From the NCBI GenBank assembly GCA_029855935.1, contig JAGSHN010000016.1, positions 124,001-188,000 on the forward strand: a stretch of 64,000 bases of DNA, given 5' to 3'. A program made the position numbers and the translations under genes. Shown in pieces: positions 16,646-24,622 of this stretch. The first letter of the stretch is position 1, and each line of letters starts with the position of its first letter. The DNA comes from Candidatus Thorarchaeota archaeon (GTDB taxonomy: Archaea; Asgardarchaeota; Thorarchaeia; Thorarchaeales; Thorarchaeaceae). The notes beneath the pieces were generated by a model, which was given only the letters and a program-made list of their open reading frames with translations, ran no database searches and was not told the DNA's origin.

Positions 16646-17455
16646 TCACTGAGGTCTGACTTCGACACCACGGTCCACCCAGTGCAGGAACTCACGTAGA
16701 AGACGGTTGAACTCTCTCGGCTGCTGCACCATTGGACAGTGGTCACTGTCTCTCACAAGAGCGATGTCGGCCCGTGGCAGGGCCTTGGTCAGCTGTTCGG
16801 CCACAACACGCGGGATTATGTCATCGTCAGTGCCGTGGATGACGAAGACGGGGATGTCAATCTCAGGCAGTCGGTCCTGAATGCTAAACCTGTCGCACGC
16901 GCGAAGGTCGCGCTGGACCATCTCGGGATGAGCGCGCTTGGCCTCTTCCTCCTCTCTCAGGATCTTGAACGCGAGCGACTCGCTTCCTGTCAGCATCCCG
17001 CGGATCAGTCCGAAGTATGTCTCGACAGTCTCTATCAGCAGACCAGGGGCGAGCCGGCTCAGGTCGAGGTCTGCAGAGGTGTCAACAAGTGCCATAGCGT
17101 GAGGCATTCTTGCGGGCCTGTTGAGAACGTAGGCCATAGCCACACCTCCCCCCATCGAGTGACCGACAAGCACAAAGTCGTTGAGCATCAGATGTTCAAT
17201 AAGCGCCTCGAGCTCACGCGCACAGTTCTCTGAGATGTCCACCTCCTCCTCTGGCGGCAGGTCTGAGTTTCCGTGTCCGGACAGATCAGGTGCGATGACT
17301 CTCCTCTCCCTGCTGAACTCCTCAATCTGCAGTGTCCAGATGGCGTGCGATGAACCGGCTCCGTGGACGAACATCACGGGAACGCCACAGTCCTCCCCGC
17401 ATCTTGCAACGTCAACATAGTAGAGCCTCAGCCCCTCATAGTCGAAGAACGGCAT
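16646..17455 (-). CDS. Alpha/beta-fold hydrolase
   Basis: 269 residues from ATG 17455 (GGAG eight bases before); an in-frame ATG at 17494 would add 13 residues. Oxyanion-hole region FVHGAGSSHAIW (29-40), nucleophile elbow GHSMGG (98-103, Ser100), acid in HGTDDDIIP and catalytic His in DSDHCPMVQQP complete the triad. The N-terminal PFFDYEGLRLYYVD is usual for small-molecule esterases, C-C bond hydrolases and haloperoxidase-like members. Substrate unknown. It stands between the GTPase operon and a divergently transcribed phosphosugar mutase. Confidence 0.88.
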   Translation of the reverse strand: MPFFDYEGLRLYYVDVARCGEDCGVPVMFVHGAGSSHAIWTLQIEEFSRERRVIAPDLSGHGNSDLPPEEEVDISENCARELEALIEHLMLNDFVLVGHSMGGGVAMAYVLNRPARMPHAMALVDTSADLDLSRLAPGLLIETVETYFGLIRGMLTGSESLAFKILREEEEAKRAHPEMVQRDLRACDRFSIQDRLPEIDIPVFVIHGTDDDIIPRVVAEQLTKALPRADIALVRDSDHCPMVQQPREFNRLLREFLHWVDRGVEVRPQ

Positions 17456-17566
17456 ATCCTTCACTCCATCTCTGGTAAGCCAGCTGGTACTCATATCTAT
17501 CGGCGACGTATTCTCACGTGAGAGTTACCTTTTTGTCTGCAGAGTCACCTGAGATGCTGAGCCACG

Positions 17567-18964
17567 ATGACCGGCAAGCTGTTTGGAACGACCGGAGTCA
17601 GAAAGGTCTACGGGACAGAGTTCGATATCGAGATGGCACTGAGGCTGGGTAAGGCTCTTGGCACGTATCTGAAGGAGGGCACCGTGCTGATGGCGCGCGA
17701 CGCCCGGACGACAGGCCTGATGATCGAGTCGGCATTGGCCGCAGGCCTGATGTCAACAGGCGTCAATGTGGTCCGTGCAGGAATGGTCCCAACACCGACA
17801 CTGGCGTTTGGCACGAAGTTTCACGGCCTCACTGCTGGTGTGATGATCACGGCCTCCCACAACCCTCCTGAGTACACCGGCGTGAAGTTCTGGCAGGGCG
17901 ACTCAATGGGCTTTTCTCCGGAGCGTGAACGCGAGATTGAGGCGATATACAACAGTGGTGAGTTCAAGACCGCACCGTGGGACAGCCTCGGGACCGAGTC
18001 GCAGATCGACACGCTCGTAGAGGACCATATCTCCGAGATTCTCTCCAGATGCGATGCTGATACAATCCGGTCGCGTGAATTCCGTGTGGTCGTCGACCCT
18101 GGCAACGGCGCTGCCTCCGTGCTCACACCCTATCTTCTGCGTCGCTTGGGCTGCGACGTGATCAGTCTGAACAGCCAGCCCGACGGTACGTTTCCCGGGC
18201 GTCCGTCAGAACCTGATGAGTCCACACTCGGTGACCTCGTCAATACTGTTCGTGCGACCGGGGCTGATCTTGGTGTGGCACATGACGGCGACTCTGACCG
18301 CGTGGTGTTTGTCACGGGCAAGGGCGAGATTATCAGAGGGGACCGGACAATAGCTCTTCTCGCCCGCGAGATGCTTCGGTTGCAGAGCAGTGGTGATGAC
18401 AGGGATGGTACGATAGTCACCACCGTGGACAGCTCACGTGTCCTTGATGAGGCGGTTGCAAATGCGGGAGGTCGGACGATTCGCACGCCCGTCGGCGACA
18501 TTCAGGTCGCCATCAAGGTGAGAGAGACGAACGCACTACTCGGTGGTGAGGCGTGTGGCGTCTTTATATTCCCTGAGTTCCATCTCGCCCCTGAGCCTTT
18601 CCTCGCCGTGTGCAGGGTCCTCGAGACAATGGCCCGTTCCGGAGAGAGCTTTGACTCGCTGATCTCTACAATCCCAGTATACCCGCTCAGGAAGACGAAG
18701 TTGTCCTGTCCGAACGAGCATAAGGCTGCTGTGATGAAACGTCTGACCGAGATGGTCCCATCGGAGATGGAGGGCGTGTCCGATGTGATCACGGTGGACG
18801 GTGTTGGCGTCGTGCTGTCAGATGGCTGGGTACTCATTCGCCCCTCCGGGACAGAGCCAGTCATCAGGATAACCTGTGAGGCCTCTACAGACAAGGCTGT
18901 CGAGAGCATAGTCGCTGCTGCCGCCAGACTTGTCGAGCGTGCGATACGCGAGACTGTCGGATGA
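17567..18964 (+). CDS. Phosphoglucosamine / phosphomannomutase family enzyme
   Basis: 465 residues, full family length. Catalytic phosphoserine Ser97 in TASHNP (95-100), magnesium loop DGDSDR (240-245), sugar-binding GEACGVFIFPE and the phosphate-binding RPSGTEPVIRI near the C-terminus. It converts a hexose 6-phosphate to the 1-phosphate; in archaea such proteins serve as GlmM or ManB and a single copy may do both. The product would feed UDP-GlcNAc, which the BshA-like enzyme downstream needs, as well as the glycosylation genes at 54-59 kb. Confidence 0.9.
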   Translation: MTGKLFGTTGVRKVYGTEFDIEMALRLGKALGTYLKEGTVLMARDARTTGLMIESALAAGLMSTGVNVVRAGMVPTPTLAFGTKFHGLTAGVMITASHNPPEYTGVKFWQGDSMGFSPEREREIEAIYNSGEFKTAPWDSLGTESQIDTLVEDHISEILSRCDADTIRSREFRVVVDPGNGAASVLTPYLLRRLGCDVISLNSQPDGTFPGRPSEPDESTLGDLVNTVRATGADLGVAHDGDSDRVVFVTGKGEIIRGDRTIALLAREMLRLQSSGDDRDGTIVTTVDSSRVLDEAVANAGGRTIRTPVGDIQVAIKVRETNALLGGEACGVFIFPEFHLAPEPFLAVCRVLETMARSGESFDSLISTIPVYPLRKTKLSCPNEHKAAVMKRLTEMVPSEMEGVSDVITVDGVGVVLSDGWVLIRPSGTEPVIRITCEASTDKAVESIVAAAARLVERAIRETVG

Positions 18965-18973
18965 GACGCCAAC

Positions 18974-18986
18974 AATGTTTATAGCA
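18974..18986 (+). promoter_or_regulatory. Core promoter of the 138-residue coiled-coil gene
   Basis: AATGTTTATAGCA includes a clear TATA-like TTTATAG about 45 bases before the ATG at 19025, immediately after the mutase stop codon, so the next gene has its own promoter. Confidence 0.5.
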
Positions 18987-19024
18987 TCACCTCCCCTGCC
19001 AAGTGTGATAACGGGGCCTACGTC

Positions 19025-19441
19025 ATGAGCGAAGATGATGACTTCATCAAGGAAGAGTTCGAGTGGGCGCTGAAAGATCCCACAGAGGAGAAGCTCAGGA
19101 GCCTTGGTGAGGTGGTCAGCACCATCACCAAGAAGCTCGTCGAGGCGATAAGTGAGCTTCAGAATGATGTCTATCAGCTCCAGACACAGCTCCAGAGCCT
19201 GCAGTCCAAGATGAGCAGTCTTGAGAACAGGATGGCAACTGTGCGCGCTGCTCCGGCTGCGGCGGGCGGCGGTGCTGCTGCGAAGGCCCCGGAGGCAGCT
19301 CCGACCTCCGCACCGGCAGTTGCTGCAGCTGCTGCGCCCAAGGCACCTCCGCCACGTGCACCCTCCGGACCGATGGCTATGATGGGCGAGCTGAAGGCGC
19401 TCCTTGCAGCTCGGCGGAGAAAGGCCGAGGGTGGCGAGTGA
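19025..19441 (+). CDS. Acidic coiled-coil protein with Ala/Pro-rich linker and basic C-terminal helix
   Basis: 138 residues. Residues 1-25 are acidic; residues about 25-75 form a heptad-patterned coiled coil (LVEAISELQNDVYQLQTQLQ and SKMSSLENRM); residues 76-118 are a low-complexity Ala/Pro/Gly linker; residues 119-134 form a basic amphipathic helix (MMGELKALLAARRRK). The architecture of coil, flexible linker and short C-terminal helix suggests an oligomeric tether. The last helix loosely recalls actin-binding WH2 or formin autoregulatory helices, but the match is too short to claim. It has its own promoter. No family recognised. Confidence 0.7.
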   Translation: MSEDDDFIKEEFEWALKDPTEEKLRSLGEVVSTITKKLVEAISELQNDVYQLQTQLQSLQSKMSSLENRMATVRAAPAAAGGGAAAKAPEAAPTSAPAVAAAAAPKAPPPRAPSGPMAMMGELKALLAARRRKAEGGE

Positions 19442-19479
19442 GCAAGCGGGTGTTGAACCTGCAAATCAGCCTGAATTGA

Positions 19480-20151
19480 TCAGAGCAGAGTCTGCACACT
19501 GTTCTGATGGTAGAACGGTCCCGCGTGACGCGGGAGGTACACTGTGAATGCCTCCGCCCTGTCGCAGGCGGCTTGCACGCCCCTGAGCCTAGTTCTCGCA
19601 TCGTACAGGCGTGGATAGAAGCCTCCAGCCTTCTCCACCTGCGACTGGTGCTGTCTGAGTGCGTCGAGGGCAGTGTCGTAGCTGCTGGTGATGTCCACCA
19701 TCACGTTGGGATGAGTGATCAGCGAGTTGATCTCCATAAAGTAGACTCTCTCCACCCTGTGGGCATCATCGTACTGGGTGACGTGGGACGCCCACTCGAC
19801 TGCCTCGACCACCACTCTCGAGGTCTCCACATGCGCTCTGTTGTAGTCATCCTGAGAGTGGGTCATCACTATCTGTGGACGTGTCCGGATGATTGCATCT
19901 GCGACCTCTCTCACGAGCGCGAGACTGATGTCAAAGTCATCTCTCTCACTGGTCAGCACCAGATCCGCACCCAGTCTCCTGCAGGCTGCCCTGAGCTCTG
20001 CATTTCGCTGTTCGTTGCCCGTCAGGCAGAGGACGCCAACACGGTGTCCACAAGTCGTGTGGTTGGCTATGGTGCCTCCCGCTCCTATGCATTCATCGTC
20101 GGGATGAGCGCATACAACAAGGATTGACTGCTCGACCGGCTCGTCGGCCAT
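19480..20151 (-). CDS. bshB: PIG-L/LmbE-type deacetylase, likely bacillithiol BshB
   Basis: 223 residues from ATG 20151 (AAGGA before it); the frame extends to 20337 into the divergent gene without homologous content. AHPDDE (15-20) provides the first zinc ligands and the segment HSQDDYNRAHVETS the third; both are signatures of zinc-dependent N-acetylglucosaminyl deacetylases. In bacillithiol synthesis BshB removes the acetyl group from GlcNAc-malate. That substrate assignment rests on the divergent neighbour, a strong BshA match, and the following BshC-like gene; alone the protein could equally act on GlcNAc-inositol or a lipid-linked GlcNAc. Confidence 0.72.
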   Translation of the reverse strand: MADEPVEQSILVVCAHPDDECIGAGGTIANHTTCGHRVGVLCLTGNEQRNAELRAACRRLGADLVLTSERDDFDISLALVREVADAIIRTRPQIVMTHSQDDYNRAHVETSRVVVEAVEWASHVTQYDDAHRVERVYFMEINSLITHPNVMVDITSSYDTALDALRQHQSQVEKAGGFYPRLYDARTRLRGVQAACDRAEAFTVYLPRHAGPFYHQNSVQTLL

Positions 20152-20238
20152 AGTGAGATCCTTGTCAAGCGCACAAATCAGTTTACCTAATTCGGCTCCT
20201 TTATCTTGGCTATCATCGACCCTTGGTGGGTGCCCTCG
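20152..20238. promoter_or_regulatory. Divergent promoter region between bshB and bshA
   Basis: The 87 bases between the two predicted starts hold AT-rich elements readable in both directions (CAAATCAGTTTACC and TCCTTTATCTTGG). Sharing one regulatory region would co-express deacetylase and glycosyltransferase. The GTG at 20239 is preceded by GGTGGGTG. Confidence 0.4.
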
Positions 20239-21393
20239 GTGCGCATAGGAGTGAACCTGTTTCCATCGGTCGGAGGGTCCGGAAACCTCGCCACAAGACT
20301 CGGAGAACATCTCGCGGATAGGGGTCATATCATCCACTTCATATCGTACCAGAAACCATTCTCGTTGATGTGGCAGCAGCCGAAGGGCGTCTACGTTGAC
20401 CTTGTGGACAACTTTGACTATCCGCTCTTCAAGGACATAGGTTCTCCGTATGGTGTCGCTCTCTCATCCAAGATCGTCCGCGTCAGCCGTTCCGCCAATC
20501 TCGACGTTGTTCACTCTCACTATGCGATACCCCACGCGATGGCAGCGTTCGTGGCAAGGGAGATAACTGGTGTCCCCTATGTGGTGACACTGCACGGCTC
20601 TGATGTGCACACACTGGGCATCGACCCGGCGTACAGACCGATCGTGAAGCATACTGTACAGCACGCTGATGCCGTCACAACTGTTGCTGAGTTTCTGAGA
20701 CAGAAGGCGCTCAACGAGCTTGGCATCGAGCGTGAGATAGAGGTCATCCCAAACTTCATTGACGTGCAGACGTTCAGACGTGCCGAGGGGCTTCGCCTCG
20801 TTGTCGAGAGCGGTTGTGTTGCTCTACGTAGCGGAACCGAGACGATCGACCCAGAGGAGCGAGTGATACTTCACGCCTCCAACTTCAGACCCGTCAAGCG
20901 CGTGGTCGATCTCATAGACGCGATGCGTCTTGTCGTCGACGAGCTACCACGCACACGCCTCGTCATTGCGGGGGATGGGCCGACAAGGATACAGGTGGAG
21001 CGCAGGATCGAGGAGCTAGGCCTGTGTGATAATGTTCACCTGCTCGGCATAAAGAGCAACATGCGTGAGCTGATGTGTACGGCCGACCTGTTCGTTCTCA
21101 ACTCGACGGTCGAGGGAATGCCTCTCGTTCTTCTTGAGGCAATGGCATGTTCGGTGCCTGTGGTGACAACTCCTGCAGGCGGTGTTCCCGAACTCGTACG
21201 CCCGGGAGTCGATGGTGTGGTAACCGAGGGCTTTGAGACAGAGGAGCTGGCATCTGCCATCATCGAGACTCTGGAGGACGATGTCCGTCGCCAGTCGTTG
21301 GGCCGTGCTGGACGGCGTCGCGTCGAGGAGAGCTTCTCAGCATCAGCAGTTGTGCCACGCTACGAGCGACTCTTTGAAGAGGTAATCGAGTAG
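20239..21393 (+). CDS. bshA: GT4 glycosyltransferase, N-acetylglucosaminyl-L-malate synthase-like
   Basis: 384 residues from the GTG at 20239; the frame opens at a TTG at 20206 but the family sequence begins MRIGVNLFPSVGGSG. The segments SVGGSGNLATRLGEHLADRG, VHSHYAIPHAMAAFVARE and TLHGSDVHTLGIDP closely follow BshA of Bacillus, not only the wider GT4 family. The C-terminal donor site EGMPLVLLEAMACSVPVVT contains the E-x7-E motif. BshA joins GlcNAc from UDP-GlcNAc to L-malate, the first step to bacillithiol. It is followed by the BshC-like gene after 11 bases and faced by the deacetylase gene, which together make the assignment much stronger. Confidence 0.8.
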   Translation: MRIGVNLFPSVGGSGNLATRLGEHLADRGHIIHFISYQKPFSLMWQQPKGVYVDLVDNFDYPLFKDIGSPYGVALSSKIVRVSRSANLDVVHSHYAIPHAMAAFVAREITGVPYVVTLHGSDVHTLGIDPAYRPIVKHTVQHADAVTTVAEFLRQKALNELGIEREIEVIPNFIDVQTFRRAEGLRLVVESGCVALRSGTETIDPEERVILHASNFRPVKRVVDLIDAMRLVVDELPRTRLVIAGDGPTRIQVERRIEELGLCDNVHLLGIKSNMRELMCTADLFVLNSTVEGMPLVLLEAMACSVPVVTTPAGGVPELVRPGVDGVVTEGFETEELASAIIETLEDDVRRQSLGRAGRRRVEESFSASAVVPRYERLFEEVIE

Positions 21394-21404
21394 GAGTCTG
21401 ATGT

Positions 21405-23147
21405 GTGACGATGAACGGCAGCGTGACCTCAGCATACGACGCATATCTCGCAACAGGAGAGAACGCGGACCTGGTGCGGTATCTGTATGATGATCCTCCC
21501 GTGACGCTCAGAGCGGTGGCCCGGCGCATCCCCTCGGTGATGGAGGAGTTCTCACGCCGGGATGACTGGTTCTCGGAGGAGCGCATTCGTCGCTTGCAGG
21601 CGGCTCTCATTGCTGAGAGCAAGAGACTCGGCTCTCTGACGCCCCGCGTCCGAGAGTCAATCGATCACATTCACGAGGGTGTTGTTGAGGCTGCACATCA
21701 GAGTGTTGTGCTTGGTGGGCCTGCGTTCGTCTTGAACAAGGCGGCAACGTCAGTGGCAATCGTCCGCACAGCAAGGGCCCTGGCTATATCTGCAGTGCCA
21801 TTCTTCTGCGTCGCAGACTATGATGAGGTCCAGCCAGAGCTCACCCACATCAGGACTCCTCTTCTCGGTCACGAGGGGGTGCTCATCCGCGTTCCCGTGC
21901 CGGAGGGGTACGAGAGGTCACCAGTAAGCGCCCTGCCCCTGCCTGGCCCGACTTGGTATGAGGAGTTGGAGGAGAGTATTCGAGAGGGCTACAGGCCGCT
22001 GTTCAAGACCCTTGAGGGCACTGCGAGAACTCTATACCATGAGCGTCTTGAGCAGGCCCTCTCGATGGCTCGCTGGGCCTATCACAGTTCGACGACAATG
22101 GGAGAGTGGGGGACGCGTATCATGGGGCATCTATTCAACATCGAGGGCGACCTCGGTATCCCGCTGTATCCCGCCTCCTCCCACGAGCTCCGAAGGCTCT
22201 GGGTCACAGGAATGGAGCTCCTCCTCCGAGAGGATGTCCGTGAGGTCTTCCTGTCCGTACAGAGTGACACAACGAAGCGTATCACCGACCGTGGACTCAG
22301 ACCGGGACTCTCACCGCGCGACAGGCAGTACGTCCCGTTCTTCTACGAGTGTCCCAACGAGGACTGTCACCGCCAACGCGTTCGTCTAGACTATGAACGC
22401 CGCGGGGACAGGATTGAGATTCTCGGCCAATGTACCGGCTGCGGCGATAGAGTGGTCATCGAGACCTCTGCAGAGGATCCCGATCTTGGAGAACACGCCC
22501 ATCTGTTGTCCCCAAGGGTCGACTCGCGACAGTTCATTATCGACACGGCGGTACCGGTGGCAGTCCACGTTGGCGGCCCTGGCGAGGCTGCCTACTATTC
22601 TCAGGTGATTCCGGTAGCCAGAGCGTTGGAGGTGCCGTTTCCAGTCTTTGTGAAGTATACGCGCGTCTACTTCAACACTCCCTGGGCTGAGAGACTCGGC
22701 AAGAGCCTTGCCGCACGGGGCCTTCCCGTTCTGCACGAGTCCACTCTCTTCAAGTATGTTGGCAAGGTGGCGCGTCTGAGGAAGAAAGGCCGCTACGGGG
22801 AGATGTATAGCATCCTGAATCAGCTTGAGGAGTTCATCCGGGCGCGGGAGCGTGACATGATAGCAAGACTCGCCCAGCTCGGGCAGAATACACCAGCCGA
22901 TGGGGGCACTGCTGAGACGGACGCTGACAAAGAGCATCTCACAAGGACACGAACGGACCTCCAGACCTACTTGAGCTGGACCTACGGACGGTACGCTCCG
23001 GAGAAGAGTGCTCAAGAGGCCTCGTGGTCATGGATTGAGTGGGCGGTGAATGCGGGATTCTCTGACCTGTTCGGCCCCTATGAGCGGATGTACGTGCCTG
23101 ACGCGAGAGTGGGCGGCACGCAGTTTGTCAATCTCGGGCTCGTGTGA
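21405..23147 (+). CDS. bshC: BshC-like putative cysteine ligase with a zinc-ribbon insertion
   Basis: 580 residues; GTG start at 21405 (GGAG about nine bases before) or ATG at 21411. The block VVLGGPAFVLNKAATSVAI with PFFCVADYDEVQPE corresponds to the first conserved BshC block (nucleotide-fold region, V-F-W-I-A-S-E-D-H in bacteria), and VAVHVGGPGEAAYYSQV (386-401) to the second. A C-terminal coiled coil (residues about 465-525) is also usual. BshC is thought to add cysteine to GlcN-malate as the last step of bacillithiol synthesis. Unlike bacterial members I know, it carries four cysteines in a ribbon arrangement (Cys316, Cys321, Cys343, Cys346). It directly follows bshA. Confidence 0.72.
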   Translation: MTMNGSVTSAYDAYLATGENADLVRYLYDDPPVTLRAVARRIPSVMEEFSRRDDWFSEERIRRLQAALIAESKRLGSLTPRVRESIDHIHEGVVEAAHQSVVLGGPAFVLNKAATSVAIVRTARALAISAVPFFCVADYDEVQPELTHIRTPLLGHEGVLIRVPVPEGYERSPVSALPLPGPTWYEELEESIREGYRPLFKTLEGTARTLYHERLEQALSMARWAYHSSTTMGEWGTRIMGHLFNIEGDLGIPLYPASSHELRRLWVTGMELLLREDVREVFLSVQSDTTKRITDRGLRPGLSPRDRQYVPFFYECPNEDCHRQRVRLDYERRGDRIEILGQCTGCGDRVVIETSAEDPDLGEHAHLLSPRVDSRQFIIDTAVPVAVHVGGPGEAAYYSQVIPVARALEVPFPVFVKYTRVYFNTPWAERLGKSLAARGLPVLHESTLFKYVGKVARLRKKGRYGEMYSILNQLEEFIRARERDMIARLAQLGQNTPADGGTAETDADKEHLTRTRTDLQTYLSWTYGRYAPEKSAQEASWSWIEWAVNAGFSDLFGPYERMYVPDARVGGTQFVNLGLV

Positions 23148-23153
23148 TGCAGG

Positions 23154-24425
23154 TCACCCGAGCTCCTTGGTGAGCAGCTGGCCCAGTCTTGTGACACCCA
23201 CCTCAATCTCTTCTTCATCGGCATACGAGAAGCCCAGTCTCATTGTGTTTGGCTGAACCTTGCTGTCGACCAGATCGGTGCCGTCCTCGTTCAGGCTGTA
23301 GCCCGTCAGCGGATAGAATGGTCCCCCTGGCACGTAGATCACATCGTTGGGGATGGCCACGTCCATCATGAACTTCTTGCTGTCAAAGTCCTTCTTCTCG
23401 CTCTCCCACCAGATGAAGAATCCGCCTGTCGGGTCAGTTCTCTCACCAGCCGGGAACGACTCATCTATCGCCTTGGCCATCGCCTTGTAGCGCTTGTAGT
23501 ACTCTGGCACACTCCTCTTCATTGCGTCATCGATGTACTTGGAGTAGTACTCATCTAGGACTCTCTGCACAAGTGTGGATGTGCACAGGTCAAGGTATCC
23601 CTTGTCCTTCAGCACCTGTTCTTTTATCGCCGGGGGCAACACGGAATAGCCCACACGTAGTACAGCGGCCTCCTTGCTCGTCGTGCCAAGATACGCCACG
23701 CGGGAGTTCTCTTTGTCGAGGGTCTTGATTGCTGGCAGAGTCTTCTTGAACTGGATCTCTGCATAGGCGCAGTCCTCCACGAGCAGGACATTGTGGGTCT
23801 CACAGATGTCGAACAACGCCTGCCGCCTCGACATCGGCAGTGTGGTGCCCTTCGGATTATCAGAGTCAGGCACGACATACAGCATGTCAGGCGTTCTGCC
23901 GAACTTGACCTTAGACAGATGGATTGCTCTCTCCACGTACTCGGGGATTATCCCATCGAGGTCCGTGGGGACAGTCACAATCCTCGCTCCGAGCTTGACA
24001 GCAGGCACGAGAAAGCCGAGATAGGAGGGTGAGGGCGTTATTATGACATCGCCCGTGTCAATGAGGGTATCAAGCAGTGCGTAGAGCGCCTGCTGACTGC
24101 CGTTTGTGATTGTGACATTCTCCCACTCGGTCTCGGGATCGATGGGCAGATTCCTCACATCGTGGAGGCGCCTTGCCAGCGTCTTCAGAAACCACGGCTG
24201 ACCGCCTGTCGGACCATAGTTGAGGTCCTCTATTGCCAGCTCAGGGTTCTCCTTGTATAGCTCGCTCAGGTGCGCAAGAATCTCAGCAAAGGCGTCTGTG
24301 GGGATCACTCCTGGCTTTCCGCCGGCGAAGTAGTACTTGACCTTGTATCTCAAGAGAGCACGAATCTGCGATTCTGCGATAAAGCTAGTCCACGTCGCCA
24401 ACGCGAATCCATTCTGTTTGTTCAT
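23154..24425 (-). CDS. PLP-dependent class I/II aminotransferase
   Basis: 423 residues. PLP lysine Lys251 in GTTSKEAAVLRVGY, the cofactor-binding Asp218 and Tyr221 in VEDCAYAE, Asn190 in SDNPKG and the N-terminal LNYGPTGGQPW. The layout matches the subgroup of archaeal aminotransferases that includes aromatic, 2-aminoadipate (LysN) and MocR-like enzymes. Exact substrate is open. It ends only six bases from the convergent bshC stop. Its upstream region carries two copies of an operator-like sequence around a TATA-like element, so it is probably regulated. Confidence 0.85.
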   Translation of the reverse strand: MNKQNGFALATWTSFIAESQIRALLRYKVKYYFAGGKPGVIPTDAFAEILAHLSELYKENPELAIEDLNYGPTGGQPWFLKTLARRLHDVRNLPIDPETEWENVTITNGSQQALYALLDTLIDTGDVIITPSPSYLGFLVPAVKLGARIVTVPTDLDGIIPEYVERAIHLSKVKFGRTPDMLYVVPDSDNPKGTTLPMSRRQALFDICETHNVLLVEDCAYAEIQFKKTLPAIKTLDKENSRVAYLGTTSKEAAVLRVGYSVLPPAIKEQVLKDKGYLDLCTSTLVQRVLDEYYSKYIDDAMKRSVPEYYKRYKAMAKAIDESFPAGERTDPTGGFFIWWESEKKDFDSKKFMMDVAIPNDVIYVPGGPFYPLTGYSLNEDGTDLVDSKVQPNTMRLGFSYADEEEIEVGVTRLGQLLTKELG

Positions 24426-24466
24426 CTGGTATCCGCTCCGAGGGCTTCAGACCTCGCATGCCGGGT

Positions 24467-24495
24467 GATGTACAACTCTGTACAAGTACATCGAT
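24467..24495. promoter_or_regulatory. Operator-like inverted repeat, copy 1, upstream of the aminotransferase
   Basis: GATGTAC and GTACATC flank 12 bases that themselves contain TGTACA, so the site has nested dyad symmetry. The 15-base stretch GATGTACAACTC-x-GT recurs at 24564-24578. On the minus strand this copy covers the expected transcription start or just downstream, a typical repressor position. Confidence 0.55.
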
Positions 24496-24560
24496 AACCC
24501 GTCTCTCCGGCTCTTTATCTGTTTCTGAGGGCACGGCCCTCTCTCTGTAACAAAATGGTC

Positions 24561-24586
24561 ATCGATGTACAACTCGGTGCATCTTG
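24561..24586. promoter_or_regulatory. Operator-like repeat, copy 2, upstream of the aminotransferase
   Basis: ATCGATGTACAACTCGGTGC followed by ATCTTG. It repeats the core of copy 1 in the same orientation, 97 bases away (about nine helical turns), and has its own GATG/CATC dyad. A TATA-like minus-strand element (AGATAAAG near 24513-24523) lies between the copies. Confidence 0.5.
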
Positions 24587-24622
24587 TTCTCTCAGTGAGT
24601 TGTTGCATAGTGGTCATAGGGA

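Noticed and set aside
19380-19441. WH2 or formin autoregulatory motif in the 138-residue protein
   Set aside because: The similarity is limited to a few Leu and Arg residues; a basic helix of this kind is common. Reported as a question rather than an assignment.
19480-20337. Longer 285-residue version of the deacetylase
   Set aside because: The first 62 residues overlap the divergent bshA start and have no family content; ATG 20151 has a ribosome-binding site directly before the conserved region.
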